Counted from the first letter of the stretch, positions 9,098 through 21,850 are shown. The stretch is DNA of 64,000 nucleotides from Ascidiaceihabitans donghaensis (GCF_900302465.1 NZ_OMOR01000001.1:1984001-2048000), one strand, 5' to 3'. Numbers and translations: made by a program. The notes: generated by a model not told the origin, from the letters alone.

Positions 9098-9151
9098 ATT
9101 CTTTTCGCCAAAAAAATCCCGGGGGAGGCCGCAGGCCGGGGGCAGCGCCCC
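9098..9151. repeat. Double-hairpin intergenic repeat, copy 1 (terminator of mnmA)
   Basis: Lies between convergent lpxB and mnmA. On the plus strand it starts ATTCTTTTCGCCAAAAA, then CCCGGGGG, a GGCC-GCA-GGCC hairpin and a GGGGC-AGC-GCCCC hairpin. Read on the minus strand the hairpins precede a T7 tract, so it is a plausible Rho-independent terminator for mnmA. A second copy in the opposite orientation is at 28751-28808. Confidence 0.75.
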
Positions 9152-9158
9152 AAACGAC

Positions 9159-10301
9159 CTATCCCTTGTGAATCCAACCACCACCAAAGATGCGGGAACT
9201 GTCGCGGTCGTAGAACACGCATGCCTGACCGGGGGACACGCCTTCTTCCGCCGCGACCAGTTCAACGGTGGCAGTCGTTGCCGACAATGGTCGCAAGATT
9301 GCGTCAGTGGGCGGGCGGGTTGACCGTACCTTAACAGCCAGATGCCATTCGGGTTGGCTGTCAAATGGCGCGTCGCCCAGCCAATTGATTTCACGCACCG
9401 GCACACTGCGGGTCGCCAGCATTGATTTAGGGCCAACCACAACCTGACGGCTGTCCGCATCCAGTTTCACAACATACAGCGGATCGGACAATCCACCGAT
9501 CCCCAAGCCACGGCGCTGACCAATGGTGTAATTGATGACACCGTCGTGTTGCGCCAGAACAGTTCCCGCCGTGTCCACGATATCGCCCGGGGCCGCCGCT
9601 TCGGGCCGCAATTTGCGAATGACAGAGGCATAGTCGCCGTTCGGGACAAAACAGATATCCTGACTGTCCGGTTTGTCAGCAACGCTGAGACCATATTTCG
9701 CGGCCAACGCCCGTGTTTCGTCTTTTGTTGGTAAATGGCCCAAGGGGAATCGTAGATATGACAGCTGTTCGCGGGTGGTGGAAAACAAAAAGTAACTTTG
9801 ATCTCGGGCTGCATCTGCGGCTGAATGTAGCTCTGGTCCCTCAGATCCGCTCAACCTTTGGATGTAGTGACCGGTCGCCATACAGTCAGCTTCCAGATCT
9901 TTTGCGGTCTCAAGAAGGTCTTTGAATTTCACGCGTTCATTACACCGAATACAGGGGACAGGTGTCGCACCACCAAGATAGCTGTCGGCGAATTCGTCGA
10001 TGACCGCGTCTTTGAACACGTTCTCATAATCCAACACGTAGTGCGGAAACCCCATGGTTTCCGCCACGCGCCGCGCATCGTGTATATCAAGGCCTGCGCA
10101 GCACGCACCTTGCTTCGCCAGAGCCGCGCCATGATCGTAAAGTTGCAACGTAACACCGACCACATCGTAACCTTCTTCGGCCAACATTGCTGCCACAACC
10201 GAACTGTCGACGCCGCCAGACATTGCCACAACCACGCGGGTCTCGGACGGGTCTTTCGCAAAACCCAAAGAGTTCAGTGGTTTATCTTGGTCCAAGGGCA
10301 T
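9159..10301 (-). CDS. mnmA: tRNA-specific 2-thiouridylase MnmA
   Basis: Thiolates U34 of tRNAs for Lys, Glu and Gln in the cytoplasm, using ATP and sulfur relayed from a desulfurase. The start at 10301 has GGAG at proper spacing; a further ATG nine codons upstream lacks one. The 380 residues show the ATP-pyrophosphatase loop MSGGVDSSV, the catalytic Cys in [15 protein letters not shown], and the second catalytic Cys in [28 protein letters not shown] and the C-terminal GQACVFYD follow. It converges on lpxB, with the repeat at 9098-9151 between them. Confidence 0.95.
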   Translation of the reverse strand: MPLDQDKPLNSLGFAKDPSETRVVVAMSGGVDSSVVAAMLAEEGYDVVGVTLQLYDHGAALAKQGACCAGLDIHDARRVAETMGFPHYVLDYENVFKDAVIDEFADSYLGGATPVPCIRCNERVKFKDLLETAKDLEADCMATGHYIQRLSGSEGPELHSAADAARDQSYFLFSTTREQLSYLRFPLGHLPTKDETRALAAKYGLSVADKPDSQDICFVPNGDYASVIRKLRPEAAAPGDIVDTAGTVLAQHDGVINYTIGQRRGLGIGGLSDPLYVVKLDADSRQVVVGPKSMLATRSVPVREINWLGDAPFDSQPEWHLAVKVRSTRPPTDAILRPLSATTATVELVAAEEGVSPGQACVFYDRDSSRIFGGGWIHKG

Positions 10302-10425
10302 TGTGGTCTCCAGGTAGGTCGTTCGCAATCGATGAAAATCCTAATTACTCTCATCGCCAAGCTTCACAGCTCATTAAGCGCATTTGGGCCATTGTAGCCT
10401 TAAGTGCAATGGATCGAGATAAAAA

Positions 10426-10704
10426 ATGTATCTGAAAAAGGTAGAAGGACCGCGGGCGATAAATTTGCCGGACGGAACAGTGATGACGCAGGCTGATTTG
10501 CCTGATGCGAAAACAAGGCGTTGGGTGGCTTCGCGCAAAGCAGCTGTTGTGCGCGGCGTTCTATATGGTTTGATTTCTGAAGAAACCGCTTTGCAGAAAT
10601 ACCAGCTTAGCGAAGATGAATTTAAAGAATGGGTGCGTGCGGTCAGTGTGCATGGTGAGGCGGCGTTGAAGGCGACTGCGTTACAGAAGTATAGACAACT
10701 TTAA
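10426..10704 (+). CDS. sciP: CtrA inhibitor SciP (DUF1153)
   Basis: Small DNA-binding protein that in Caulobacter binds CtrA and blocks its transcriptional activity in G1. The 92 residues match the DUF1153 pattern: RAINLPDGTVMTQADLP at the N-terminus, RWVASRKAAVVRGVLYGLI, then a helix-turn-helix-like stretch EETALQKYQLSEDEFKEW. A short inverted repeat (ACAACTT/AAGTTGT) surrounds the stop. It lies directly upstream of ctrA with a 98-nt gap, which supports the assignment; the inhibitory role here is inferred from the family. Confidence 0.88.
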   Translation: MYLKKVEGPRAINLPDGTVMTQADLPDAKTRRWVASRKAAVVRGVLYGLISEETALQKYQLSEDEFKEWVRAVSVHGEAALKATALQKYRQL

Positions 10705-10730
10705 GTTGTTATGTTATTAATCTACTCACG

Positions 10731-10746
10731 GTAACGTGTGATTAAC
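10731..10746 (+). promoter_or_regulatory. Candidate CtrA binding site upstream of ctrA
   Basis: GTAA (10731-10734), seven bases, TTAA (10742-10745), then C. This is one mismatch from the Caulobacter CtrA consensus TTAA-N7-TTAA. It lies about 57 nt before the ctrA start, consistent with autoregulation. Confidence 0.55.
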
Positions 10747-10802
10747 CTTTATTAGTCACGATTGAGATCAACGCGAACCCCATGTGAAGCGGAGACAAAT
10801 AC

Positions 10803-11522
10803 ATGCGTGTACTGCTGGTTGAAGACGACCCCACAACATCGAAAAGCATCGAACTGATGCTTACTCATGCCAATCTAAACGTCTATGCAACGGATCTTGG
10901 CGAGGAGGGGATCGATCTGGCCAAATTGTATGATTATGATTTGATCCTGCTTGATCTTGATTTGCCTGATATGAATGGTCACGATGTTCTACGCCAGTTG
11001 CGATTGGCGCGCATTGAAACGCCTATCCTGATTTTGTCCGGCGCTGATGACACGGAAAACAAAATCAAAGGCTTCGGTTTTGGTGCAGATGATTATCTGA
11101 CAAAGCCGTTCCACCGTGAAGAATTGGTGGCGCGTATTCATGCCATTATCCGCCGGTCAAAGGGGCATTCCCAATCTGTGATCAACACAGGTCAGATTTC
11201 GGTCAATCTGGATGCCAAAACGGTCAGCGTCGACAACAAAACAGTGCATCTGACGGGCAAAGAATACCAGATGCTCGAACTCTTGAGCCTACGCAAAGGC
11301 ACTACTTTGACCAAGGAAATGTTCCTAAACCATCTGTATGGCGGCATGGACGAACCGGAATTGAAAATTATTGACGTTTTCATCTGTAAATTGCGCAAAA
11401 AACTAAGCACGGCCACCGACGGTGACAATTACATCGAAACGGTTTGGGGGCGTGGGTATGTTTTGCGTGATCCGGAACCTGCAAGCGCTACGGATGACCA
11501 CCGTATTGCGGTCGGCGCCTAA
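10803..11522 (+). CDS. ctrA: Cell cycle response regulator CtrA
   Basis: OmpR-type master regulator controlling cell cycle, motility and, in Rhodobacterales, gene transfer agent and flagellar genes. The 239 residues comprise a receiver domain with acidic pocket EDDP and phospho-acceptor Asp51 ([12 protein letters not shown]), Thr/Ser and Lys switch residues ([12 protein letters not shown]), and a winged-helix domain ending [20 protein letters not shown]. It is highly conserved relative to Caulobacter CtrA, as expected. The C-terminal tail is [11 protein letters not shown]. It stands alone between a candidate autoregulatory site and a strong terminator, with its inhibitor gene sciP upstream. 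Confidence 0.96.
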   Translation: MRVLLVEDDPTTSKSIELMLTHANLNVYATDLGEEGIDLAKLYDYDLILLDLDLPDMNGHDVLRQLRLARIETPILILSGADDTENKIKGFGFGADDYLTKPFHREELVARIHAIIRRSKGHSQSVINTGQISVNLDAKTVSVDNKTVHLTGKEYQMLELLSLRKGTTLTKEMFLNHLYGGMDEPELKIIDVFICKLRKKLSTATDGDNYIETVWGRGYVLRDPEPASATDDHRIAVGA

Positions 11523-11547
11523 CTTCGCACCCCTCTATCAAGTAAAA

Positions 11548-11574
11548 AACGCAGCCTGATGGGCTGCGTTTTGC
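11548..11574 (+). terminator. Rho-independent terminator after ctrA
   Basis: Perfect nine-pair stem AACGCAGCC (11548-11556) with GGCTGCGTT (11562-11570), 5-nt loop, followed by TTGCGTT. An upstream A run makes it potentially bidirectional. Confidence 0.8.
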
Positions 11575-11587
11575 GTTCCACGTCTGA

Positions 11588-15897
<4,310 letters not shown>

Positions 15898-15998
15898 TCA
15901 CTTTTGTTCCAATAAGTTCACAAATGTTCTTAAAAAGTTCTTTACGAAGAGTTAATAATATGAGAACAAAGGTGCAACAAAGTACAGGAGGCCACGAC

Positions 15999-16127
15999 AT
16001 GACCACTCTTCGCCAGATCAAAAGCATCGCAACCCGCGCTCAGGACACGCTTCTGACAGACGCAATAGGGGCTGCTGCTTTAATGGTGATGCTTGTTGTC
16101 GGTTTGCACCTTCCATCCTTTGTCTGA
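15999..16127 (+). CDS. 42-residue single-helix membrane peptide, unknown function
   Basis: Not a family I can name. A perfect AGGAGG lies eight bases before the ATG, and the 42 residues have a charged N-terminus (TTLRQIKSIATRAQDTLLTD) and one strong hydrophobic helix (AIGAAALMVMLVVGLHL). Sequence upstream contains TTTA-N7-TTAA (15941-15955), a poor CtrA-like match. Downstream 16128-16261 has no coding sequence I can support; it holds a weak CCAAG/CTTGG hairpin and leads into the terminator at 16262, so a long structured 3' UTR or a processed sRNA is possible. Confidence 0.72.
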   Translation: MTTLRQIKSIATRAQDTLLTDAIGAAALMVMLVVGLHLPSFV

Positions 16128-16261
16128 TTTTCTGCCTGCGATCTTATGCTGACCGTTCTTCGCGTCCGTCCCAAATTGATGCGTTAACTGACACTGCCTG
16201 TCCCAAGTTAGGCCCTTCGTGGCTTGGAACGTTCAGGTCCCCGTAAGACCCGCTTTACTTT

Positions 16262-16300
16262 GCGCCGCCATCCCGTCCCGGATGTGCGGCGCTTTTTTTT
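16262..16300 (+). terminator. Strong Rho-independent terminator
   Basis: GCGCCGC (16262-16268) pairs with GCGGCGC (16286-16292), extended by CATCC/GGATG inside, followed by eight T. Its T tract overlaps the stop codon of the convergent chemoreceptor gene. Confidence 0.88.
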
Positions 16301-17693
16301 AGAACGTGTACGCGAGGCGTAGACCACCCCAATGTTTGCCCAGAATGCTAATTGGCGCGGACAGGTCTTTCATCATCACGAAGTTTCCGCCGCCCATGTC
16401 GCGCCGGTACACTTGCAGCAAAAACGGTGCAGTGTTGCGTCCGGCCTTCAATCCCACACGATCGTCAAAAATGCGTCGGTTTCGACAATTGGCCATGTTC
16501 CAAACCGGATCATCGCCTTGGGGGTGCGAAAACTTTCGATTGTGGGTTGGCAAATATCCGTTCACATCAATTGCTGCGCAAAAGACGACTTTATGGTCGA
16601 AATCCAGTGCAGCTTCTTGGAAACGGGGAAGAACTTTATCCATAACAAGCGTGGATTTGGTCATCACCTGAACGGGGTCACTGTTGATGATCGGGACATA
16701 GCTGCGATCAAATAATTCTGCGGACGTAATCGCGCCCTCATCTATGCTGCTGGCCAGAGCTTGCGAAATCTCCGCGGCCAATGACTGCACGTAGTCGATG
16801 AATTGCTGGTCTTCGGTCACACCACCCAAAGCAGCACTTGATTGCACCATTGATTCTGATGTGTCGATCAAATTCTGGATGCGTGTGTGTGTTTCTTCGA
16901 TCCCGCTGACCGTGAAGTCGACAGTGTTCTGAATGCGATCCAGGCGCGGTCCAAAGTCCGTCAAGGAGCTTTCCACAGCCGAAGCATGAGAGGCAATTTG
17001 TGACGCTTGCATATTGGCGTCTCGTACGGATAATTCCATACGGCCCAATGCGTTGTCGGTTTTTGTTGATTGTTCCAAAACGTCACTCGCCTTGGTGGAT
17101 ATGTCCTTTGCTTCGATGCCCAGTGACGCGATCCATTTGGTCAGTTCTTCGATGTTGGTGGAAATCTGTGCCGCTGCGTTCTTGGTGTCGTGGCTTAGTT
17201 CGTTGATGGCATTGGCAACCACTGCAAACCCACGGCCGCTGTCGCCGGCACGGGCAGCTTCGATTTTTGCATTGATGGCCAATGTGTTCACTTGGGTGGA
17301 AATGGATGCGATTTGCGCATTGTTCTTTTTGACGGCCTGCAAAGTGTCGCTGACGGCGCCTGTGCGCTGTTCCAACTTTTGGACCCACTGCGCGACATCA
17401 CGGGTTTTTTCGCCGGCTTCGCGCATGGTTTCCGCAGAATTCTGGACGTCTTTATAGGTTTTGCCGCTGTTATCAGCCAATGCCGCAATTGCGGTTTTTG
17501 CTTCGGAATTTGCAGACACAACGGATTGCGCACTTGAACTTAGCGCACCAAGGTCGGCGCGTTGTTGCTGGGCTTTGGCTTCGACCAGATCAAGAAAACC
17601 CGCGATATCGACGATCTCGAACCCCAGTGTGGATGCAGCGCGCCCAAGCCGGGTCATGTGTTGCGGGTTCGGGAAATGGTTTTGATGTGACAT
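16299..17693 (-). CDS. Soluble methyl-accepting chemotaxis protein with C-terminal Cache-like module
   Basis: Chemoreceptor signalling protein expected to control CheA. The ATG at 17693 is preceded by GAGG and gives 464 residues. No membrane helix is visible. After an N-terminal segment come heptad-rich helices with a receptor core (QVNTLAINAKIEAARAGDSG then RGFAVVANAINELSHDTKNA). Residues from about 335 to the end form a small-molecule-sensing type module. Marks are DVNGYLPTHNRKFS, NRRIFDDRVGLKAG, LLQVYRRDMGGG and the final KHWGGLRLAYTF, which in other receptors sits ahead of a membrane helix on the periplasmic side. There are no che genes nearby. Ligand unknown. Confidence 0.85.
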   Translation of the reverse strand: MSHQNHFPNPQHMTRLGRAASTLGFEIVDIAGFLDLVEAKAQQQRADLGALSSSAQSVVSANSEAKTAIAALADNSGKTYKDVQNSAETMREAGEKTRDVAQWVQKLEQRTGAVSDTLQAVKKNNAQIASISTQVNTLAINAKIEAARAGDSGRGFAVVANAINELSHDTKNAAAQISTNIEELTKWIASLGIEAKDISTKASDVLEQSTKTDNALGRMELSVRDANMQASQIASHASAVESSLTDFGPRLDRIQNTVDFTVSGIEETHTRIQNLIDTSESMVQSSAALGGVTEDQQFIDYVQSLAAEISQALASSIDEGAITSAELFDRSYVPIINSDPVQVMTKSTLVMDKVLPRFQEAALDFDHKVVFCAAIDVNGYLPTHNRKFSHPQGDDPVWNMANCRNRRIFDDRVGLKAGRNTAPFLLQVYRRDMGGGNFVMMKDLSAPISILGKHWGGLRLAYTF

Positions 17694-17775
17694 GCGGCCT
17701 CGGCAAGCGGATGGTTCCACTCAGCCATAGTCTGCATTTACTCAATTACAGTTAACGGCGCCCTGCTAAAACGCG

Positions 17776-18228
17776 TCAGGCGCAATCGGATTGCATAACC
17801 TGTTCAAACGCTTCGACCGTTGCATCCAAGCTTAGCAAGATGGACGCATGCCGGTTTTTGTAGTCGCGTGCCGGTTCCAAGACCTCAAAGCCCTCAAACG
17901 GTGCCGCGGGCACAGGGCCGTTGTTTTTTAACATTGTACGCATTTGGTCGCGTGCGGTCTGCATTTCGAACAACGTCCGACCAATCACTGCGGCCCCTGT
18001 CACAGCTGCTGCTGCTTGTCCAAGGGCACATGCTTTTACGTCCTGACCAAAGGCCACGATGCGCCCGTCTTGGACATCGAGATCAACGGTGACGGTTGAC
18101 CCACATAACGGTGCACGCTTTTTGACAGTTGCCTGCGGACTTTCGAGACGGGTGTGGTGCGGAATATCTGTTGCCAGGGCAAGGATGCGCCCCGAATAGA
18201 GTTTGATTAGATCTGTATCAGCGGTCAT
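17776..18228 (-). CDS. Iron-sulfur cluster assembly scaffold, IscU/NifU_N-like
   Basis: Probable scaffold or related protein of the SUF system. The 150 residues align with the IscU fold: a first Cys in APLCGSTVTVDL (Cys42) and a second in VKACALGQAAAAV (Cys67). The region where IscU has its third cluster Cys (RxxC before the LPW helix) reads NRHASILLSLDATVEAF, with Ala instead. This degenerate form is what I recall for a widespread alphaproteobacterial subfamily. It lies divergent from hisI with about 70 nt between starts. Cluster binding is therefore uncertain. Confidence 0.75.
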   Translation of the reverse strand: MTADTDLIKLYSGRILALATDIPHHTRLESPQATVKKRAPLCGSTVTVDLDVQDGRIVAFGQDVKACALGQAAAAVTGAAVIGRTLFEMQTARDQMRTMLKNNGPVPAAPFEGFEVLEPARDYKNRHASILLSLDATVEAFEQVMQSDCA

Positions 18229-18297
18229 CGCGGCTTCCCATCCTGCTTACCCTCATACATAAGCGTGTCAGCTAAAGATGCAAAAAGGTTTCTGACT

Positions 18298-18657
18298 ATG
18301 TCCTTCGATCCTGCCACATTAACATACAATGAAGCGGGCCTTGTTCCGGTGATCGCGCAGGATGCTCGAAGCCACGAAGTTTTGATGATGGCTTGGATGA
18401 ACCAAGAGGCGGTGGAGCGCACATTGTCGTCCAAGCGGGTGACTTATTGGAGCCGTTCACGCCAGGCGTTTTGGGTGAAAGGCGAAACCTCTGGCAACGT
18501 GCAGGAATTGGTGGATTTCCGCGTCGATTGTGACCGTGATTGCGTGGTGGCTTTGGTCAACCAAACAGGGCCCGCGTGCCATACAGGGCGCCGTACGTGT
18601 TTTTATACATCCGTTGTTGATGGCACGGAAACAGAGCTGATGGCCCCGGAATCCTGA
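18298..18657 (+). CDS. hisI: Phosphoribosyl-AMP cyclohydrolase HisI
   Basis: Third step of histidine biosynthesis, opening the adenine ring of phosphoribosyl-AMP. The ATG at 18298 follows AAAGG and gives 119 residues, normal for the stand-alone enzyme; a GTG at 18265 would add 11 residues. Motifs: LMMAWMNQEAVERTL, TYWSRSRQAFWVKGETSGN, and the metal ligands in VDCDRDCVVALV and GPACHTGRRTCFY. Its last 55 bases overlap the convergent gluQRS gene. Confidence 0.94.
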   Translation: MSFDPATLTYNEAGLVPVIAQDARSHEVLMMAWMNQEAVERTLSSKRVTYWSRSRQAFWVKGETSGNVQELVDFRVDCDRDCVVALVNQTGPACHTGRRTCFYTSVVDGTETELMAPES

Positions 18658-19529
18658 CCCGATAACCCCACCATTTTACGAATATCTTCAGGCGTGTAGC
18701 CTTCACTCCTGAATTTTGAAATTGCACGCGCATCATCGCGTTTGGCCAACCGTTTTCCGGTGTTGTCGCGTATCAGTTTGTGGTGGTGGTACGTAGGTGT
18801 GGGAAAGCTGAGAATCCGTTGAAGAACCACATGAATTTGTGTCGCTTCAAACAAATCGGCACCACGTATGACGTCCGTAATGCCTTGCGCTGCGTCATCC
18901 AACACTACAGACAAGTGATAAGACGTCCCCATGTCTTTACGCGAAAGCACTATATCTCCGACGTTAGATGTTACATCTTCTGACGTGAATACAACGTCTT
19001 GTGGGGCTTTGTTCATGTCGTTGAACCTGTAGGACGACATCGCATTGTCCTGACCAATGCGCGATGTGGCCAAATCCATATTCAACCGCATGACGGCCCC
19101 TTTGGGTCTTGGTCCGCTGATCTGACGAGCATCCAAGCGGCATGTACCCGGGTAAATAACGCCATCAGGCCCATGAGTTGGATAGCCTTCTTGTGGTGCA
19201 GACAAGGCGTTTGCAATGTCGCGACGCGAACATGTGCAGGGATACAGCAAACCTTGCGTCCAAAGCGCATCCAAGGCTTCGTCATATGCAGCAAATCGAT
19301 CCGATTGGCGCACTACGTTTGGTGACCAACTTAAACCAAGCCACGCCAGATCCTCATAAATTTGGGTTTCCCATTCGGGACGGGCGCGGCTTTGATCAAT
19401 GTCCTCGATGCGCAGAAGGAATTCACCGTTTTGCGCCACGGCCATGTCATGTGCCAGAAGGGCGGAATAGGCATGGCCCAAATGTAGAGGGCCGGTTGGG
19501 GATGGTGCAAATCGCGTTCTAAAGGTCAC
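18603..19529 (-). CDS. gluQ: Glutamyl-Q tRNA(Asp) synthetase
   Basis: GluRS catalytic-domain paralogue that attaches glutamate to queuosine at position 34 of tRNA(Asp). The 308 residues have the class I signature HLGHAYSALLAH and the KMSKS-like KRLAKRDDARAI. Zinc ligands resemble the family pattern (CTCSRRD and IYPGTCR). The protein lacks an anticodon-binding domain, as expected. It is the last gene of a minus-strand group trmFO-methyltransferase-gluQRS and overlaps the upstream methyltransferase stop by four bases. The final 19 residues (DSGAISSVSVPSTTDV region) are antisense to the hisI 3' end. Confidence 0.92.
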   Translation of the reverse strand: MTFRTRFAPSPTGPLHLGHAYSALLAHDMAVAQNGEFLLRIEDIDQSRARPEWETQIYEDLAWLGLSWSPNVVRQSDRFAAYDEALDALWTQGLLYPCTCSRRDIANALSAPQEGYPTHGPDGVIYPGTCRLDARQISGPRPKGAVMRLNMDLATSRIGQDNAMSSYRFNDMNKAPQDVVFTSEDVTSNVGDIVLSRKDMGTSYHLSVVLDDAAQGITDVIRGADLFEATQIHVVLQRILSFPTPTYHHHKLIRDNTGKRLAKRDDARAISKFRSEGYTPEDIRKMVGLSGQDSGAISSVSVPSTTDV

Positions 19530-20140
19530 GCTTTTTCAACAACGTACACATTAGAGTTCAAGTTAATGCCAGGCAGATGAGGGCCATATTCCTTGAACAG
19601 AAGATGCGCGGCACCGACGTCGACCCATTCAGATAACGCAGCTTCGTGAACGGGGTCTGAAAGGGCATGATCATTAAACGAAAACACAAGTTTACCACCT
19701 TTCGGCAACGCGTTCATGATCGCGTGGAATACAGAAACAGGTGCAGCGCCGGCGCCAATCACCCCGACCGCTGCAACAGCAGAATAGGCCCCGTTCTTGA
19801 TCTGCGCTTCAGTGTTTGAATCCGTTTGGTGCAAGTTTCTGTAAACGCCAGTCTGTGTGGCCTGCTTTAACATGTCAGTAGAAACATCCAAGCCATCAAT
19901 GCATGAAAATCCGGCAGCACGCATGGCCAATCCGGACAATCCGGTCCCACATCCGAAGTCGAGTACCGGGCTGTCCAAAGCTGCGTTGCTCTGCGCCAGC
20001 GCCTGTGCACAGCGCGTCGGGGTCACATAACCGTTTTCCGTTATTTCAGCATTATAGGTGGACGCCCACGCATCATATAGTTCCGCGCCTGTCCGCGTTT
20101 CGGCGGCTGTATACACCTTGTCCAGAAATCCCTGTCCCAT
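19526..20140 (-). CDS. Class I SAM-dependent methyltransferase, substrate unknown
   Basis: The 204 residues carry the SAM-binding motif I as VLDFGCGTGLSGLAM, an acidic end of strand 2 (IDGLDVSTDMLKQA), and a post-motif region GAYSAVAAVGVIGAGAAPV. Start MGQGFLDKVYTAAETRTGAELYDAWASTYN resembles UbiE/Williams-Beuren-type small methyltransferases. It sits between trmFO and gluQRS, both tRNA modification genes, so a tRNA-related role is possible but is only guilt by association; no RNA-binding domain is visible. Confidence 0.75.
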   Translation of the reverse strand: MGQGFLDKVYTAAETRTGAELYDAWASTYNAEITENGYVTPTRCAQALAQSNAALDSPVLDFGCGTGLSGLAMRAAGFSCIDGLDVSTDMLKQATQTGVYRNLHQTDSNTEAQIKNGAYSAVAAVGVIGAGAAPVSVFHAIMNALPKGGKLVFSFNDHALSDPVHEAALSEWVDVGAAHLLFKEYGPHLPGINLNSNVYVVEKA

Positions 20141-20163
20141 GTGGCACTGGTTAGCGGATCAGA

Positions 20164-21519
20164 TCACGCAGCGTCCAGTGTGGATGTGCCCAACCATGTG
20201 GTCCAATCTGTTTTTGCACGGTCGGTGTAGGCTTTGTACCGGTCTTTCCGGCCCCGTCGTCCGCTTTTCAATCCCTCTACCAAAGGGAACAGTCCAAAAT
20301 TGACGTTCATAGGCTGAAAGGTCTTCGCTTCAGCCCCGCCAGTTATGTGTGTGATCAAGGCCCCCATGGCCGTAGTGTTCGGTGGGGCCGAAATAGACCC
20401 TCCAAGGATTTCAGTGGCAGCCATGCGACCGGCGAGCAAACCCATAGCGGCGCTTTCAACATACCCTTCAACACCGGTGATTTGCCCCGCAAAGCGCAGA
20501 TGTGGGGCGGACCGCAGTCGCATTTGGTCATCAAGCAGTGTTGGCGAATTCATAAAGGTGTTTCGGTGAATGCCACCCAATCGGGCAAAGCTTGCATTTT
20601 CAAGGCCGGGAATGCGTTTAAAAACATCGGTTTGTGCGCCATACTTCATCTTGGTTTGGAAGCCTACGATGTTGTACAATGTGCCTAGCTTGTTGTCGCG
20701 ACGCAGCTGGACCACGGCATAAGGTTTGTTTTCCGGATCATGGATATTGGTCAGGCCAACCGGCTTCATCGGTCCGAACCGCAGGGTTTCGCGGCCACGT
20801 TCTGCCATGACTTCAATCGGCAGGCAGCCGTCAAAGTATCCTGCAGTTTCACCTTCTTTAAATTCGGTCTTGTCGGCCTCCATCAACGCATCGATGAACC
20901 CTTCGTATTGGTCTTTGGTCATCGGACAATTCAGGTAGGCCGTGCGTTCTTCTTCGGTGTCACCTTTATCATAGCGCGATTGCATCCATGCTTTGGACAT
21001 GTCGATGCTGTCGAAGTACACGATGGGGGCGATGGCGTCGAAAAAGGCCAGCGCATCGACATCAGTGGCCGTAGCAATGGATTTTGCCAAATCGGAAGAC
21101 GTCAGCGGACCAGTGGCCACGATCCAATGCCCTTCGGATGGCAAGTCTTTGATTTCGTCGTAGTTTACTGAAATGTTGGGGTGTGCCGTTAAGGCATCGG
21201 TAACCGATTGGGCAAAGTTGTCGCGATCGACGGCCAAAGCACCACCTGCAGGCAGTTTGTGCGCATCGGCTGTTTGCATAATCAGCCCGCCAGCCTGGCG
21301 CATTTCCCAATGCAGCAAGCCAACAGCGTTTTGTTCATCGTCGTCAGACCGGAAAGAGTTCGAACAAACCATTTCCCCAAGCAAACCGGTTTGGTGCGCA
21401 AAAGTTTCTACCTTTGGACGCATTTCGTGAATCACAACTTGCACGCCGATATTGGCGGCTTGCCATGCTGCTTCTGATCCGGCCATTCCGCCGCCGATAA
21501 TATGAAGAACCTGTGTCAT
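20164..21519 (-). CDS. trmFO: Methylenetetrahydrofolate-tRNA-(uracil-5-)-methyltransferase TrmFO
   Basis: Folate- and FAD-dependent enzyme making m5U54 in the tRNA T loop. The 451 residues begin with the dinucleotide motif [17 protein letters not shown]. They contain [40 protein letters not shown], and the C-terminal [20 protein letters not shown] with GALITHI. It opens the minus operon with the methyltransferase and gluQRS. Upstream lies the 81-bp inverted repeat at 21612-21692. Confidence 0.94.
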   Translation of the reverse strand: MTQVLHIIGGGMAGSEAAWQAANIGVQVVIHEMRPKVETFAHQTGLLGEMVCSNSFRSDDDEQNAVGLLHWEMRQAGGLIMQTADAHKLPAGGALAVDRDNFAQSVTDALTAHPNISVNYDEIKDLPSEGHWIVATGPLTSSDLAKSIATATDVDALAFFDAIAPIVYFDSIDMSKAWMQSRYDKGDTEEERTAYLNCPMTKDQYEGFIDALMEADKTEFKEGETAGYFDGCLPIEVMAERGRETLRFGPMKPVGLTNIHDPENKPYAVVQLRRDNKLGTLYNIVGFQTKMKYGAQTDVFKRIPGLENASFARLGGIHRNTFMNSPTLLDDQMRLRSAPHLRFAGQITGVEGYVESAAMGLLAGRMAATEILGGSISAPPNTTAMGALITHITGGAEAKTFQPMNVNFGLFPLVEGLKSGRRGRKDRYKAYTDRAKTDWTTWLGTSTLDAA

Positions 21520-21611
21520 GGCGGTGATGTAGGGCAGGGGTGCGGATAGCGCAACTGAAACACGCGCAGGGTGCTTACAATTCAGTCGGGGCCTATTGTC
21601 AGGAGGGGGGA

Positions 21612-21692
21612 TTTTTGGGGTCGCCGCTGCGGGGATTGGTCAGTTCGTGAGAGCGAACTTGGAGGGACCTTCCGCCCACGGCGACCCAAAAA
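21612..21692. repeat. 81-bp three-tier inverted repeat
   Basis: Outer arms TTTTTGGG(G)TCGCCG (21612-21626) and CGGCGACCCAAAAA (21679-21692) pair over 14 bp with one bulge. Inside, GCGG (21629-21632) pairs with CCGC (21672-21675), GGTC (21638-21641) with GACC (21666-21669), and AGTTCG (21642-21647) with CGAACT (21654-21659). No T tract follows on either strand. It lies in the 331-nt gap between the enoyl-CoA hydratase stop and the trmFO start, both minus. Structured RNA or mobile repeat; identity unknown. Confidence 0.7.
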
Positions 21693-21780
21693 GATGTGCC
21701 TTTCAGGCGCAGCATGTCTGCTGCTGTCTTATTTGTGCCTTATTCGCGCCCGATTTGCTACCATATTTTTGCAAACAATC

Positions 21781-21798
21781 GTTGCCAATTTTGGAAAC
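21781..21798. other. 18-bp imperfect palindrome
   Basis: GTTGCCAATTTTGGAAAC is a near-perfect dyad (one mismatch per half). It is 50 nt beyond the stop of the enoyl-CoA hydratase gene, so it may be a weak terminator or an operator. No other feature was seen in 21699-21850. Confidence 0.4.
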
Positions 21799-21850
21799 AA
21801 TGCTCAAGACTGCAATTTGCCAATATAAATCAGTAACTTATGGTGTATGC

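Noticed and set aside
15941-15955. CtrA site upstream of the 42-residue peptide (TTTA-N7-TTAA)
   Set aside because: One mismatch in an AT-rich stretch and no conserved flanks; mentioned only within the gene entry.
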